Counted from the stretch's first letter, positions 25,891 to 37,928 are shown. The stretch is DNA of 64,000 bases from Distichodus sexfasciatus (GCA_032718565.1 JAVGVS010000001.1:1869896-1933895), one strand, 5' to 3'. A program made the numbers and translations. The notes: generated by a model from the letters alone, not told the origin.

Positions 25891-26287
25891 AGTCCACGAC
25901 TGTTCTTTGATCTGTGAAGCTGTTTAAAATCAAATTATAGTAAATCTCAAATCCACTTAAACTAGTTTAATATAATTTGCAATGGAAATGATTATAAAAC
26001 AAAAAGCATATAATTTTTACATTGTCAAATGAGAAACACGCATGCTAAAAGCACCTTTTGCACGAAATCAACAGTAAAGAAGTTTTAGTGTGTTCAGTTA
26101 GTCAAATCCTGCCACCTAACGGTTATAAAGGGTAGTCCACCTTTCCTGAAAGAGTATTTGGTGCATTAATGTTTTTCATCAGAGGAGGACATTAAAGTAA
26201 TTTAACTGATAAAATTGCTAATCACCAATAAAATTATAAAATATCACAATATTTATTTGTAAATGTCTAGAAATGACGTTAAATAAA

Positions 26288-26367
26288 GAGATACGTCTTT
26301 GGTACAGATCTTACACTGTTGTGAAATATTTTCAGTTGTAAGTGACAATATTTGTTTTGGACAGTGT
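26288..26367. repeat. 80-bp inverted repeat, left copy
   Basis: Begins GAGATACGTCTTTGGTACAG and matches the reverse complement of 27313-27392 at 76 of 80 positions by my count. The two copies bracket the TATA box and first exon of tubulin gene C. The ends TACACTGT and ACAGTGTA within it suggest a tiny MITE-like unit. Confidence 0.8.
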
Positions 26368-26813
26368 AGTACTAGACACCTTTAAATGAACACAGCTTTA
26401 AGTGAACAGAAGGCACAGTTTTAAATAAAACAAAAATAAATAAAATAAAACGGAATTAAGTCACATCTGGTTAGGGCATATCCGTGAACAGAAGACAACG
26501 AAAGATGTCTGTTCCTGACTGACTCAGAAAAAGAAGTGCTTTTGCAATGATAAGCAAACATGCAACCGACTTTTAGGAGCCTGCGCCCGTGCTGCTGTAT
26601 GATAAAGATATTTCACCAACGAATAACTTGTAGAGTTTCATATCAGAACTAATGAATTATAACAGATGATTCTAACAGCCTTTCTTCATGCAAGTATTGA
26701 CTGATTAAACGTCTCTTAAAAACACAACAGAGCTGCATGAATGAATCGTCAGGTGAACCTGACCAACTTCTCGTTTCCCAAAATATATGAATGAGGGTAA
26801 AGTAACACCGCAC

Positions 26814-26820
26814 TATAAAT
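26814..26820 (+). promoter_or_regulatory. TATA box of tubulin gene C
   Basis: TATAAAT 111 bp upstream of the ATG at 26931-26933, a normal distance for a 5' UTR of some 80 bases. Confidence 0.65.
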
Positions 26821-26930
26821 AACAACAGGACTGACTCCGAGAGACCATCGTGTCACACCTCGAACCAGGAGAAAGGCTCGTTAGGCAACTAAAATCTGTC
26901 TCTAGAACGGACTAAAAGACAAAAGTCAAC

Positions 26931-29900
26931 ATGGTAAGGCACAGGCCACTTTTGTATTGTTTAAGTAGGTTATTTATAGTGACTAGGGAATCACCACTTT
27001 CTGGTGATGTAAGTTTCTTGTGGTTTGCATAAATATTGCATTCGTTTTTTATCACATATTTTTGTTTTGCTACTCTTTGAATGCCCTGGTGTTATTAAAT
27101 ATAGTACTGCTATATTTTATTAATATATATTAATATATCTAGTATGTGGATACTGAATAGTTGAAATTTAATTTAGTTACATTTAACATTTTACATTTAT
27201 TGTAATTATTATTTCAATTACTCAATTTATTAAATAGTTAAAGTTTGCTGGGAACTTAAGAACATATGTGACTTCATTGAAATATGTGCGAAATGAATAA
27301 TGGGGAGAACAAACACTGTCTAAAATAAATATTGTCATTTACAACTGAAAATATTTCACAACAGTGTAAGATCTGTACCAAAGATGTATCTCATGTTATG
27401 CTTTATATGAGTGACACCAACACCAGACTTCTTTATGTAAAGGAACAAAAATGTCAACACACCATGGGTTCAGTTATGTTCATTCTTTCATTAAGAGTAT
27501 ATTAAATAGTTACAATAGAAATATCCAAATCAGTGTGAAAGTGTAGAAGGTGTCAAGAAAGATTTGATGTGTCCAGGGAATTAAGCAATAATTAATGCTG
27601 TCATACTACCACATGGTGAGGGTGGGAGTAACACCCAGCATATAAATAGTGCTCTGGTGTGTTATTACTGAAAGCCCCACTGTGGTATGAGGTCACAGTC
27701 TAAGGTGACAAGCTACCGGAGATATGATTGGGGCAACATGTTATTTCCAGATCAAATGCCCCAGATACACAGACACTGAATCTACATTCTGTGTTGAGTT
27801 GATGTTTCTTTTTCCAAAATGTGAGAATTGTGATTGGGTATGATTTATATGTACATGCGTTGACTATAAAAATCTGAATTATATATTTGAGGAGGGAAAT
27901 AAGAAATATAATTTTAAGACTTGATTTTGGGAGAATGTCCCCTCAGACAGTATTGTGGCCACTGTTGATGTCAGAGCTGTTTACACAATACAGCAGAGTT
28001 TGTAATGGTTTCTGTCTCCATCCAAACCTGTCTGAGCACTCTCTGTGCTTGATGTATACACTATGTGTTATGGTACTTTAAAGTTGTAGTTTGCTAAACT
28101 ACTACAAATGTGGCTAACAAGAAAAGAAACATTGAGGAATTACATTAATTATGTGACATTATATTTACATTTATGGCATTTATTAAAATCCAGAGTGATT
28201 GGCATTGATAAATTACATGGATTAATTGAAGCAAGTTGTGGTTGTGTTAACAGTGAAAGTGAGTGAGTGATTATTTGTCATTGTGAACACACCATAGCAC
28301 AGCACACAATGCACCACAACAAAATGTGACCTCTGCATTTGACCCATCCATGAAAAGGAAGCAGTGCTTGGGGACAGTACCTTGCTCATGAGTACTTCAG
28401 TGGTAACTTTTACCGGTCTGGGTCTTGAAGCGGATTGGAATTTGTTTCCAATCACGGGGCGAACACCCTAACCATTATGCTACCGACTGGTGGTGGTTGT
28501 AGTTTTAACAGTAGGATAGATCTGGATTTGAATCTACCTCTTGGTCTAAAGATGAGTATCCTATTCATCCATCCATCCATCCATCCATTATCTACCGCTT
28601 TTCTGGGTCGGGTCGCAGGGGCAGCAGCCTAAGCAGGGAGACCCAGACTTCCCTCTCCCCGGCCACTTCATCCAGCTCTTCCGGAGGAATTCCGAGGTGT
28701 TCCCAGGCCAGCCAAGAGACATAGTCTCTCCAGCATGTCCTGGGTCTTCCCCGGTACCTCCTCCCAGTGGGACATGCCCGGAACACCTCACCAGGGAGGC
28801 GCTCAGGAGGCATCCTGACCAGATGCCAGAGCCACCTCATCTGGCTCCTCTCGATGAGGAGTAGCGGCTCTACTCTGACTCCCCCCCCAATGACCGAGCT
28901 TCTCACCCTATCTCTAAGGGAGAGCCCAGCCACCCTGTGGAGGAAACTCATTTCAGCCACTTGTATTTGCGATCTTGTTCTTTCGGTCACTACCCACAAC
29001 TCATGACCATAGGTGAGGGTAGGAACGTAGATCGACTGGTAAATTGAGAGCTTTGCCTTTTAGCTCAGCACCTTCTTCACCATGACAGGCCAATGCAGCA
29101 CCTGCATCACTGCTGATGCTGCACCAATCCGCCTGTCGATCTCACACTCCATCCTTCCCTAACTCGTGAACAAGACCCCGAGATACTTAAACTCCTCCAC
29201 TTGGGGAAGGACCCCCTCCCCGACCCGGAGAGAGCACTCCACACTTTTCTGGCTGAGGCCCATGGCCTCCGATATGGAGGTGCTGATTCTCATCCCAACT
29301 GCTTCACACTCGGCTGCGGACCAAGCTCTGACACCGGTTGTATAGGGACTGAACAGCCCTTATAAGGAGGCCTGACACCCCATACTCCCAGAGCACTCCC
29401 CACAGGACTCCCTGAGGGACACGGTCGAATGCCTTCTCCGAGTCCACAAAGTACATGTAGACTGGTTGCGCAAACTCCCACGCACCCTCCAGGACCCTGC
29501 TGAGAGTATAGAGCTGGTCCACTATTCCACGACCAGAGCAAAAACCACACTGCTTGTCCTGAATCCGAGGCTCAACACTCCAGGGAGGCTGAGGAGTGTG
29601 ATCCCCTATAGTTGGAACACACCTTCCGGTCCCCTTTCCTAAAGAGGGGGACCACCTAACCCATCAGCTGCCTCTGGAGTCCCACAAGCCAAAAAGGCCT
29701 GATAGGACTCCTTCTTCAGCTTGACAGCATCCCTCACCACCGGTGTCCACCAGTGGGTTTGGGAATTACCGCCACAACAGGCACCGACCACCTTATGGCC
29801 ACAGCTCCAGTCAGCCGCCTCCACAATGGAGACGCGGAACATGGCCCATTTGGACTCAGTGTCCTCCACCTCCCCCGGGACAAAGGAGAAGTTCTGCTGG

Positions 29901-32672
29901 AGGTAGAAGTTGAAGCTCCTTCTGACAGGGTATTCCGCCAGATGTTCAACACACCAGGCCAACCCACCACCAGGTGGTGATCAGTTGACAGCCCCTCTCC
30001 TCACCCGGGCGTCCAACACATACGGCCGCAAGTCCGACGACACAACCACAAAGTCGATCATCGAACGTGATGAGCACAGAAGACAGGTCAGATGTCCAGT
30101 CCAGGCGTGTGTGGCTAATAATTGAAAAAAGTTAATGCAAATCAGTTTCATAGCTAATGAGAGCTTTAGTAGCTTTCCTTGATTGTTAAAAGTTATCTAT
30201 AGGTAGAACGTTCTCGCACGCAGGCATAACTCAACTTTAATTTAAAAAATACCCTTAAATTGTCTTCTCCTCATCTCCCTACAGCGTGAGTGTATATCTG
30301 TCCATGTGGGTCAGGCGGGTGTTCAGATGGGTAATACCTGCTGGGAGCTCTACTGTCTGGAACATGGAATTCAACCTGATGGACAAATGCCCAGTCATGC
30401 CCCCGTAGGCGGACATGATGACTCATTCACCACCTTCTTCAGTGAGACAGGAGCTGGAAAATATGTCCCACGCGCTGTCTTTGTTGACTTGGAGCCATCA
30501 GTCATTGGTAGGTGGAACTGAGTTGAGGAAATTGCAGAATGTATAGATGTTGCCAAATATGCAGTTACATAACTTTGAAAATATGGGAAGAATGTCATTT
30601 TTTAATCATTTTATAATGACTTAATATAACAAACAGCAAAGTATTCCTCCACCCTACACTCTGGCAAACCTATAGTAGCATTATATACAGTAGATGAACA
30701 ATGCAGACTCCAGCATGTTTAAATGTAGATGTCTGCCACCATTTTGCCCCATGGCTCATTTCTTATCATAAGAACATTGTCAACGGACAGTTTTCTGTTA
30801 CTGGAATGTCTTTTGACTGTGTTGGATTAATCATCTAAGAGTAGTTCAAAAACCATTCCTTGTTCCAGTACAAGTCCATATTAATGTTTTAAATGAACAC
30901 TCTCCTAAAAAGTAACAAATTATCCTCATAGGTACCATTTTACAGAAGGAAAAAAATCCACCTTATACCTCTCAACATTTTAGAAGGTGTAATTTTAAGG
31001 AACATCTTTGAACTTTTAAATAATACTTGTGCTTTAGGAAACAAAAATCCACCTTATTAAATTGTGAAACTGATTTTAAGACAGGTTCTGGTTGATGAAT
31101 AACTAATATTATCTGATTAGTGAATTGTGCTGTGACCTTTTTTTCTGTTTTTGTCCAGATGAGGTTCGCACAGGGCCATATCGTCAACTCTTCCACCCTG
31201 AGCAGCTGATCTCAGGCAAAGAGGATGCTGCCAATAATTATGCTCGTGGACACTACACCATTGGCAAAGAGATCATTGATTCGGTCTTGGACCGTGTTCG
31301 CAAATTGGTAAAAGATCCTTAACCTCATTACGGTATATGATAAAATAAACCCTAGCCCGATTAAAATTATACTATATTTCCCTAGTCATAATTAACTGAT
31401 AAACAGGTTCCTGAATAGTCCTTCATTTGGTAATACAAGCATTAAATCACATTTTGCTTAATCAGGGGTTTATGAGGGTTTAAATGTGATTGCACTTATA
31501 TGTTACTGTGGGTAATCCTGCTTTGTGGCTGACCTGTCTGTGTTTTTAAACACTTACCCAATCCTTTTATTGCTTTGTATATATCATCTATGAATAGGTT
31601 TTGGCAAGATTATATTTACATATTGTATCTGACAGTCAGACAGTTTGCATTACAATGATACTTTTGGATTTATGCTGGTCATTTTACTCCATAGACTGAT
31701 CAGTGCACTGGTCTCCAAGGGTTCCTGGTGTTCCACAGCTTTGGTGGAGGCACTGGCTCAGGCTTTACCTCTTTGCTGATGGAGCGCCTCTCTTGTGACT
31801 ACGGCAAGAAGTCCAAGCTTGAGTTTGCCATCTACCCAGCTCCTCAGGTGTCCACAGCAGTGGTGGAGCCCTACAACTCCATCCTCACCACCCACACCAC
31901 CCTGGAGCACTCAGATTGTGCCTTCATGGTGGACAATGAGGCCATTTACGACATCTGTCGTAGGAATCTGGACATTGAGCGACCTTCATATACAAACCTC
32001 AACAGGCTAATCAGTCAAATAGTGTCCTCCATCACCGCCTCTCTCAGATTTGATGGCGCTTTGAATGTGGATCTGACTGAGTTCCAGACCAACTTGGTGC
32101 CTTACCCTCGTATCCACTTCCCTCTGGCCACCTATGCTCCTGTTATCTCTGCTGAGAAAGCCTACCATGAGCAGCTTTCTGTTGCTGACATCACCAATGC
32201 CTGCTTTGAGCCCTGCAATCAGATGGTGAAGTGTGACCCTCGTCATGGTAAATACATGGCGTGCTGCCTCCTCTATCGTGGAGATGTGGTGCCCAAAGAT
32301 GTCAACGTAGCAATAGCTGCAATTAAGACCAAGAGAAGCATTCAGTTTGTGGACTGGTGTCCTACAGGCTTCAAGGTGGGCATCAACTACCAGCCCCCTA
32401 CTGTGGTTCCTGGAGGAGACCTGGCCAAGGTGCAAAGAGCCGTGTGCATGCTGAGCAACACCACAGCCATTGCTGAGGCCTGGGCCCGTCTAGACCACAA
32501 GTTTGACCTGATGTACGCCAAGAGAGCCTTTGTGCACTGGTATGTGGGAGAGGGCATGGAGGAGGGAGAATTCTCAGAGGCCAGAGAGGACATGGCAGCT
32601 CTGGAGAAGGATTATGAAGAGGTGGGCACTGACAGCATGGGGGAAGATGATGAAGATGGAGTTGAATTCTAA
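26931..32672 (+). CDS. Alpha-tubulin gene C (tuba4/8-like), intact, spliced
   Basis: Exons: 26931-26933 (ATG only), 30285-30507 (223 bp), 31159-31307 (149 bp) and 31695-32672 (TAA), giving 450 aa. Alpha-tubulin pairs with beta-tubulin to build microtubules. Seen: MREC N-terminus (the nascent-chain signal for tubulin mRNA autoregulation), GTP-binding GGGTGSG, GPYRQLFHPEQL, and an acidic tail ending DSMGEDDEDGVEF, with Phe instead of Tyr. The K40 loop reads MPSHAPVGGHDD, so residue 40 is Ala and the lumenal acetylation site is absent, as in TUBA8. Residues such as TDQCTGLQGFLVF and GPYRQ resemble TUBA4A, and the position next to dnajb2 fits TUBA4, but I leave the symbol open. Intron 1 is 3.35 kb and holds a LINE relic. 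Gene D follows 0.8 kb downstream in the same direction. Confidence 0.95.
27313..27392. repeat. 80-bp inverted repeat, right copy
   Basis: Partner of 26288-26367, located in intron 1 of gene C about 380 bp after the start codon. Same length, four substitutions, no gaps. Confidence 0.8.
28262..28490 (+). repeat. Dispersed SINE-like repeat
   Basis: Starts 'gtgagtgattatttgtcatt' and ends 'cgaacaccctaaccattatg'. It aligns in the same orientation with 38811-39052 (shared 'gttatttgtcattgtgaaca'-type start, 'cagtgcttgggga', 'accttgctcatg'). It lies in intron 1 of gene C. Confidence 0.65.
28563..30125 (-). mobile_element. Decayed LINE (RTE/Rex-like), antisense in gene C intron 1
   Basis: Minus-strand frames read, from 5' to 3': VVGACCGGNSQTHWWTPVV (near 29750), DQLYTLSRVLEGAWEFAQPV and FVDSEKAFDRVP (reverse transcriptase, near 29500-29420), then MRISTS (near 29290), GRPRTCWRDYVSWLAWEHLG (near 28720) and LLPLRPDPEKR. 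The 3' end is a (CATC)n tail at 28566-28590. The block between the DRVP region and MRIS is missing, which removes the catalytic YADD segment, and the 5' end is truncated. Family name is by resemblance only. Confidence 0.8.
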
Positions 32673-33428
32673 ACATATCTTTTAGGAAGACTTCTTTTTA
32701 AAAGTGTGATGAATGATGTAGACATTGTACATTGTATTGACTACAAAACAGACATTATTTGCGTAGTTTAAATATAAAAGAAGGCAACTATGAGCAAAAT
32801 GAAGACGGCTTAACATAGTAGAATAATTTTGCCCTTTACTTTGTTTTTACTGCTTTTACGTGAATATTATTACTGACATTCCCTTCCCACTGAATGTTTA
32901 TCCAATTAAAAACAGTTTGTAGTAATTCATGAGCATTTAAGAAATAAAAGTACTCTATGTCTTCATGTCTGTCATTCATTTTCATTTGAAATAATTTGAA
33001 AACAAATATGCGTGTGTGATTCCATTAACTGAGCTGTTTGCTGCCTGATAGTAATAACTGTTGAATGTTATTAAATATGCTGTTTCAGTGTTAAATTCGT
33101 TTTGCATATGGAGCAGATGTTTTAATGCAAATGCATGCTAAAATGATAAACATGATAACAAGACCTGCGCCACCCACCATAAAGCTAGGAATCATACCAT
33201 TTATTTTTCTTTGTTTTTTTTTATTTTTGGGACTTGTGTGTGCTAAAAGGAAATTAAGTAGTTTAGAGCACACAGATAAATGGTTCAGATGGTTTTTCAT
33301 ACAGCTCCAAGTCTCTGGGGAGAGAGTTTCTGCCTCAGTTAGGAGGCTGTCCTTTTTGCATAACTGTCTCCATCGCACCAACAGGCGATCCTGCTTCCTG
33401 CTTCCTCCCTCCCTTCCTCCTCCCTCAG
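32673..33428 (+). other. Short spacer between tubulin genes C and D
   Basis: Holds the 3' UTR of C and the upstream promoter of D, within the duplicated arm. An antisense open frame of 140 codons (33091-33513) also exists in the other arm, but I do not regard it as a gene. Confidence 0.6.
32943..32948 (+). terminator. Poly(A) signal of tubulin gene C
   Basis: AATAAA about 270 bp after the TAA stop, mirrored after copy B'. Confidence 0.65.
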
Positions 33429-33434
33429 TATAAG
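33429..33434 (+). promoter_or_regulatory. TATA-like box of tubulin gene D
   Basis: TATAAG, preceded by a CCTCCCTC-rich tract and 86 bp before the ATG. The pyrimidine-rich stretch CCACCTCTCTTTCTCTTTTC just after it may surround the start site. Confidence 0.6.
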
Positions 33435-33514
33435 AACCCCACCTCTCTTTCTCTTTTCCACAACTGCCTTCTCTTTCCGAACCCTCAAGTCGGCCCGAAG
33501 GAAAATCTGTCAAG

Positions 33515-36319
33515 ATGGTGAGATAAAGTTTGTTTTTTTAACATTTCTAACATTTAAAAGTAATAAATGGCTTACAGTTCCTTAAATGTATGTGATTTAG
33601 AGCTGCATTGTTAGATTAATGTAAGACAAAGAAGTACAAGTGGCTATGATGCAAACTTGTATAAGGTTTCTGTTGTTTCACCATATACTGTTAAACCTAT
33701 GCCAAGCAAGAAAAAATATAATTTAATGTTATAGTCCATAAAACTGGAAATATTTGGACAGTGTCAGCTCTAGGTCAGAAAGAGCCTGACGCTCCTAATA
33801 AAGAGAATGTGGTCGAGGCCTTCAAAGCCAAATTCCAAATACTGATGAAATTTTCTGCTGGAAGTTACAGTGCTCACCTCTCATTTCTAGCTTGACAACT
33901 CTGTTTCATGTGATTCTGTAAAATTGAAATAGTTGGTTAAGCCTCTCATAATACCTCAGTAACAAAGGGGACTTCTGTGAGAGCAGTGTCTTAATTCAAA
34001 AGATAATTCATGCATTCATGTGTCTTTAAGGCACAGAGAGGCACTGGTACTAGATGAGATCATAACTGGAGGACACTAGAGAGACTGTACCAGAAGGGAA
34101 TAATGGATATGTCTGTTTTAGAAAGGCAGGCTGGGTGAGATATCTCTGCTAGTTAGACAAAGGAGGGTGTGTGGCTGTATGGGACAGGGGAGGGGGTGGA
34201 GTGAGAGCTGGCCTCTAGGGAAGTAAGCAGTTTCCTCTCCAACTCATAGGCTAATGTCTATGAGCTGGCTCAAGCATGACATGCACATGCAAATGTACAG
34301 TAAGACAAAAGGATGACTGTTCACTAACAGGTAGATAAGAGAGTTGGAAAAAGATGGCAACTTTGTTATAGTTGGTGAACATAAGTTCACCTGACATCTC
34401 CCATGACAAAAAATGCCACAGTAATTCCTGTTTTAAAAGATTCCTTAACCAAGGATACAAAATATTAAAATGACTTTGTTCAATGCTGAACTCAAAGTGA
34501 GCTGTATATGTTTGTACTGTAGTACACTATTTACAACAGCTCTGGTATTTGAAACTGAAGGTCACCATAATCCAAAGGAGCACATAATGCATTCACTTCT
34601 AATATACAATATTAAGAATATAAAGATTTATGTTAACTATGTAAACACATTTTTCATTATTTTGTTTTGTGCTTTTGCAGCGCGAGTGTATCTCTATGCA
34701 TGTTGGCCAAGCTGGTGCCCAAATGGGAAATGCATGCTGGGAGCTTTACTGTCTGGAACATGGAATTCAACCAGATGGGCAGATGCCCAGTGATAAAACT
34801 ATTGGGGGAGGAGATGATTCTTTTAACACCTTCTTCAGTGAAACAGGAGCAGGAAAACATGTGCCACGTGCCATCTTTGTAGATCTTGAACCCACTGTGA
34901 TTGGTAAGAAGGCACTTGCCAAATGTTTTAAATTAATATTTTCAATTTAAATTGCCATAATGTGTCCCTGTGGTGAGCTGGTTGAAACTAAATCTGCAAT
35001 TTTCATAAACAGATGAGGTTCGTACAGGCACTTATCGCCAACTCTTCCATCCTGAGCAGCTCATCACTGGCAAAGAGGATGCTGCTAATAACTATGCTCG
35101 TGGGCACTACACTGTTGGGAAGGAGATCATTGACCTGGTGCTGGACAGGACACGCAAACTGGTGACGTTTTACATTTTTAAAAATACTTTAAGCATGTCT
35201 TACTGTAATGTCAAGTATTAGAATTCATAGTGAATACTGAAGGCACATATTAACAGTTTATAAAATGAAATATAATCCTAGCAGTATCAAATTATAAGTT
35301 TGTTTAAAATTACCTTGAGGAATAAATTCTGTATTTCTTAACTACAGGCTGATCAGTGCACTGGCCTTCAAGGATTTCTGATTTTCCACAGCTTTGGTGG
35401 AGGAACTGGATCAGGCTTCACCTCTCTGCTGATGGAACGCCTCTCTGTTGACTACGGCAAGAAGTCCAAGCTTGAGTTTGCCATCTACCCAGCTCCTCAG
35501 GTGTCCACAGCAGTGGTGGAGCCCTACAACTCCATCCTCACCACTCACACCACCCTGGAGCACTCAGATTGTGCCTTCATGGTGGACAATGAGGCCATCT
35601 ATGACATCTGTAGGAAGAATCTGGACATTGAGCGTCCCACTTACACCAACCTCAACAGGCTCATTGGCCAAATAGTGTCCTCCATCACCGCCTCTCTCAG
35701 ATTTGATGGCGCTTTGAATGTGGATCTGACTGAGTTCCAAACCAACTTGGTGCCTTACCCTCGTATCCACTTCCCTCTGGCCACCTATGCACCTGTTATC
35801 TCTGCGGAGAAAGCCTACCATGAGCAGCTTTCTGTTGCTGACATCACCAATGCCTGCTTTGAGCCCTCCAATCAGATGGTGAAGTGTGACCCTCGTCATG
35901 GTAAATACATGGCGTGCTGCCTCCTCTATCGTGGAGATGTGGTGCCCAAAGATGTCAACGTAGCAATAGCTGCAATTAAGACCAAGAGAAGCATTCAGTT
36001 TGTGGACTGGTGTCCTACAGGCTTCAAGGTGGGCATCAACTACCAGCCCCCTACTGTGGTTCCTGGAGGAGACCTGGCCAAGGTGCAAAGAGCCGTGTGC
36101 ATGCTGAGCAACACCACAGCCATTGCTGAGGCCTGGGCCCGTCTGGACCACAAGTTTGACCTGATGTACGCCAAGAGAGCCTTTGTGCACTGGTATGTGG
36201 GAGAGGGCATGGAGGAGGGAGAGTTTGCAGAGGCCAGAGAGGACATGGCAGCTCTGGAGAAGGATTATGAAGAGGTGGGAATCGACTCTTTTGAGGAAGA
36301 TGAGGAGTTTGAAGAATAG
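33515..36319 (+). CDS. Alpha-tubulin gene D, intact, spliced
   Basis: Exons: 33515-33517 (ATG only), 34681-34903 (223 bp), 35013-35161 (149 bp) and 35348-36319 (TAG), giving 448 aa. Seen: MREC start, Lys40 in MPSDKTIGGGDDSF (acetylation site kept), GTYRQLFHPEQL, FHSFGGGTGSG and a tail DSFEEDEEFEE. The tail ends in Glu without a terminal Tyr, so the product should behave as permanently detyrosinated, like TUBA4A. The middle of exon 4 (from AYHEQLSVADI to GMEEGEF) is almost base-identical to gene C, although exon 2 and the tail differ, which suggests conversion between neighbours. The broken mirror copy is A' (18235-21047). Intron 1 is 1.16 kb and is duplicated with the gene. Confidence 0.95.
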
Positions 36320-36378
36320 TAGCATTGTTTTAAACAAAGCTCTATCAACTGTTTTATGTAATTTATAATAACAACTAC

Positions 36379-36398
36379 AATAAATTAAAAACAATAAA
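36379..36398 (+). terminator. Tandem poly(A) signals of tubulin gene D
   Basis: AATAAA at 36379-36384 and again at 36393-36398, within 80 bp of the stop codon, so the 3' UTR is very short. Confidence 0.65.
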
Positions 36399-37928
36399 AG
36401 AAAATGTTTGCTCTAGGTTCTCATACATATCTTACTTAAATGAAGAATTCTTACCATTTTAGAACCAGGGATACTGAAATGAGAATCAGACTGTTTTAAA
36501 GCATTTTCTAAAAGACATGTTTCTAAAATACAAAGTTACATGTAACTAGGCACTTTTACATAAAACTAGGCACGTTTACCGGATTCTTCTTTTTGACATC
36601 TTTTCCATATGCTGTCTTCAGATTTGAACACTTCTGGAATAAAACAAAGGTTTATTTTAACATGCGCTTTGGTGAATTAATTTTGTTTCCATTCAAAGTT
36701 ACCAAATGATAACCAGAAAATCCATTAAGTCTAATGTTCTTAAACGGACCAATAGCCAGGTTAAAAGAGGAATCGGGAATAAGAGCCTAATTTTTCCAAT
36801 TTCAGTTAATGCAAATAGGTCCGACCTATCTTCTCTAGCCGGTACGTAAAACATCACGGCAATCCAATGCTGTTAAACAACCTTTAGTTGTTACAATTTT
36901 GCACCACTAGAGGACAATGTGACTCTTTCCTATTTCTTTCCTGCAAGCTCGAGGTTAGGTAAAACTCAGTACTCTAACATACTAAACTCAGACCATGAAT
37001 GCTGAACAAGCTAATGAGCCGAATCAGCTGTGGCTAAATATGAAGAAAACCACACTGTAGTTTCCTGGTCAATATGTCAACAAATATGTGTCCAGCATAT
37101 TTGTTTATAAGAAATGAGCCAGTCGTACTGGATATGGGCAGGGTTATCTCAGTTTCATTTAAGGACATCTCTGCCCAAACGCATCCTACCTCATTAATGT
37201 GGATAAATTAGATGACGCTGAGATGGATACGGTGTGCTGAACAAGTAAATAATTCATTCAGTGACATAACTCTCACTTAAAAGACATGGACACATATTTC
37301 AGTTATTTATGTATGAAATAAATGTCACTCCATATCTGCCCTTGTTAGAGGCAAGACTTCACTGTTTATGTTGAGGCTACAGTAAGACAGCGACCAAAAC
37401 ACATTTATGCTCTATAACGGCGCTCGAGTAGCTGCGATGTTCTCCTCACCATTTGGTGTTTGTTTTACTGTATATTAGTGAGGGGTCCTTAGTGGTGGGT
37501 AATGAGGCTCCTAAGGGCGTGTTGAGTGTAAGGGGGCGTGAATGGATGAAGCCCCTTCGCCAGGCTTGTAACACTTAACAGGAAACCACTAAAAACAAGG
37601 CCTCGGTTGGGATTCACTGCTGAAATCTTCATTCGGCACGATTCACCACCTATTTATTATCAAAAAGGATGACGCACGCGAGGGGAGCGTGTTTCTGTCC
37701 TACATCATGTCAGCCGCAGACACGGTAGGTATGTACAGCATATAAGTTACACAAGGACAACATGTACTGACGTGTAAATCTAGCACATTCCTGGGACTGC
37801 TGGAAATTTTCCTTAAGAATAAAATAAATAAACAAACAAATAAATAAATGCATTGAGTTAAAGAAAAGTAAGGAAAGAAGCTACCATAAAACATAAAATG
37901 TATAGCAACATTATATCCTTAAAACAAA

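Larger units (their letters stand above)
24200..26810. other. Divergent intergenic region between tubulins B' and C
   Basis: AT-rich, no supported gene. It separates two head-to-head tubulin copies and must hold their promoters. Within it, 25838-25890 resembles a dispersed fish repeat and 26288-26367 is one half of an inverted repeat. The unusually AT-rich stretch at 24840-25100 shows nothing I can name. Confidence 0.5.
31695..36285 (+). repeat. Right arm of a large inverted duplication
   Basis: Mirror of 18290-22869. The spacer between the arms is about 8.8 kb and holds B' exons 1-3, the divergent promoter region and C exons 1-3 with their introns. Both genes in this arm are intact. Confidence 0.9.

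Noticed and set aside
28592..29006. 135-codon minus-strand ORF as a host gene
   Set aside because: It is the 3' end of a LINE coding region (WRDYVSWLAWE and LRPDPEKR motifs) with a (CATC)n tail.
33091..33513. Antisense 140-codon ORF upstream of tubulin D, also found in the other arm (21049-21474)
   Set aside because: It is present twice only because the promoter region is duplicated. It overlaps the D 5' UTR in antisense, has low-complexity glycine/glutamate sequence and resembles no family I know.
35564..36394. 276-codon minus-strand ORF across tubulin D exon 4
   Set aside because: Antisense shadow of a strongly biased tubulin coding exon; similar shadows occur over every exon 4 copy.
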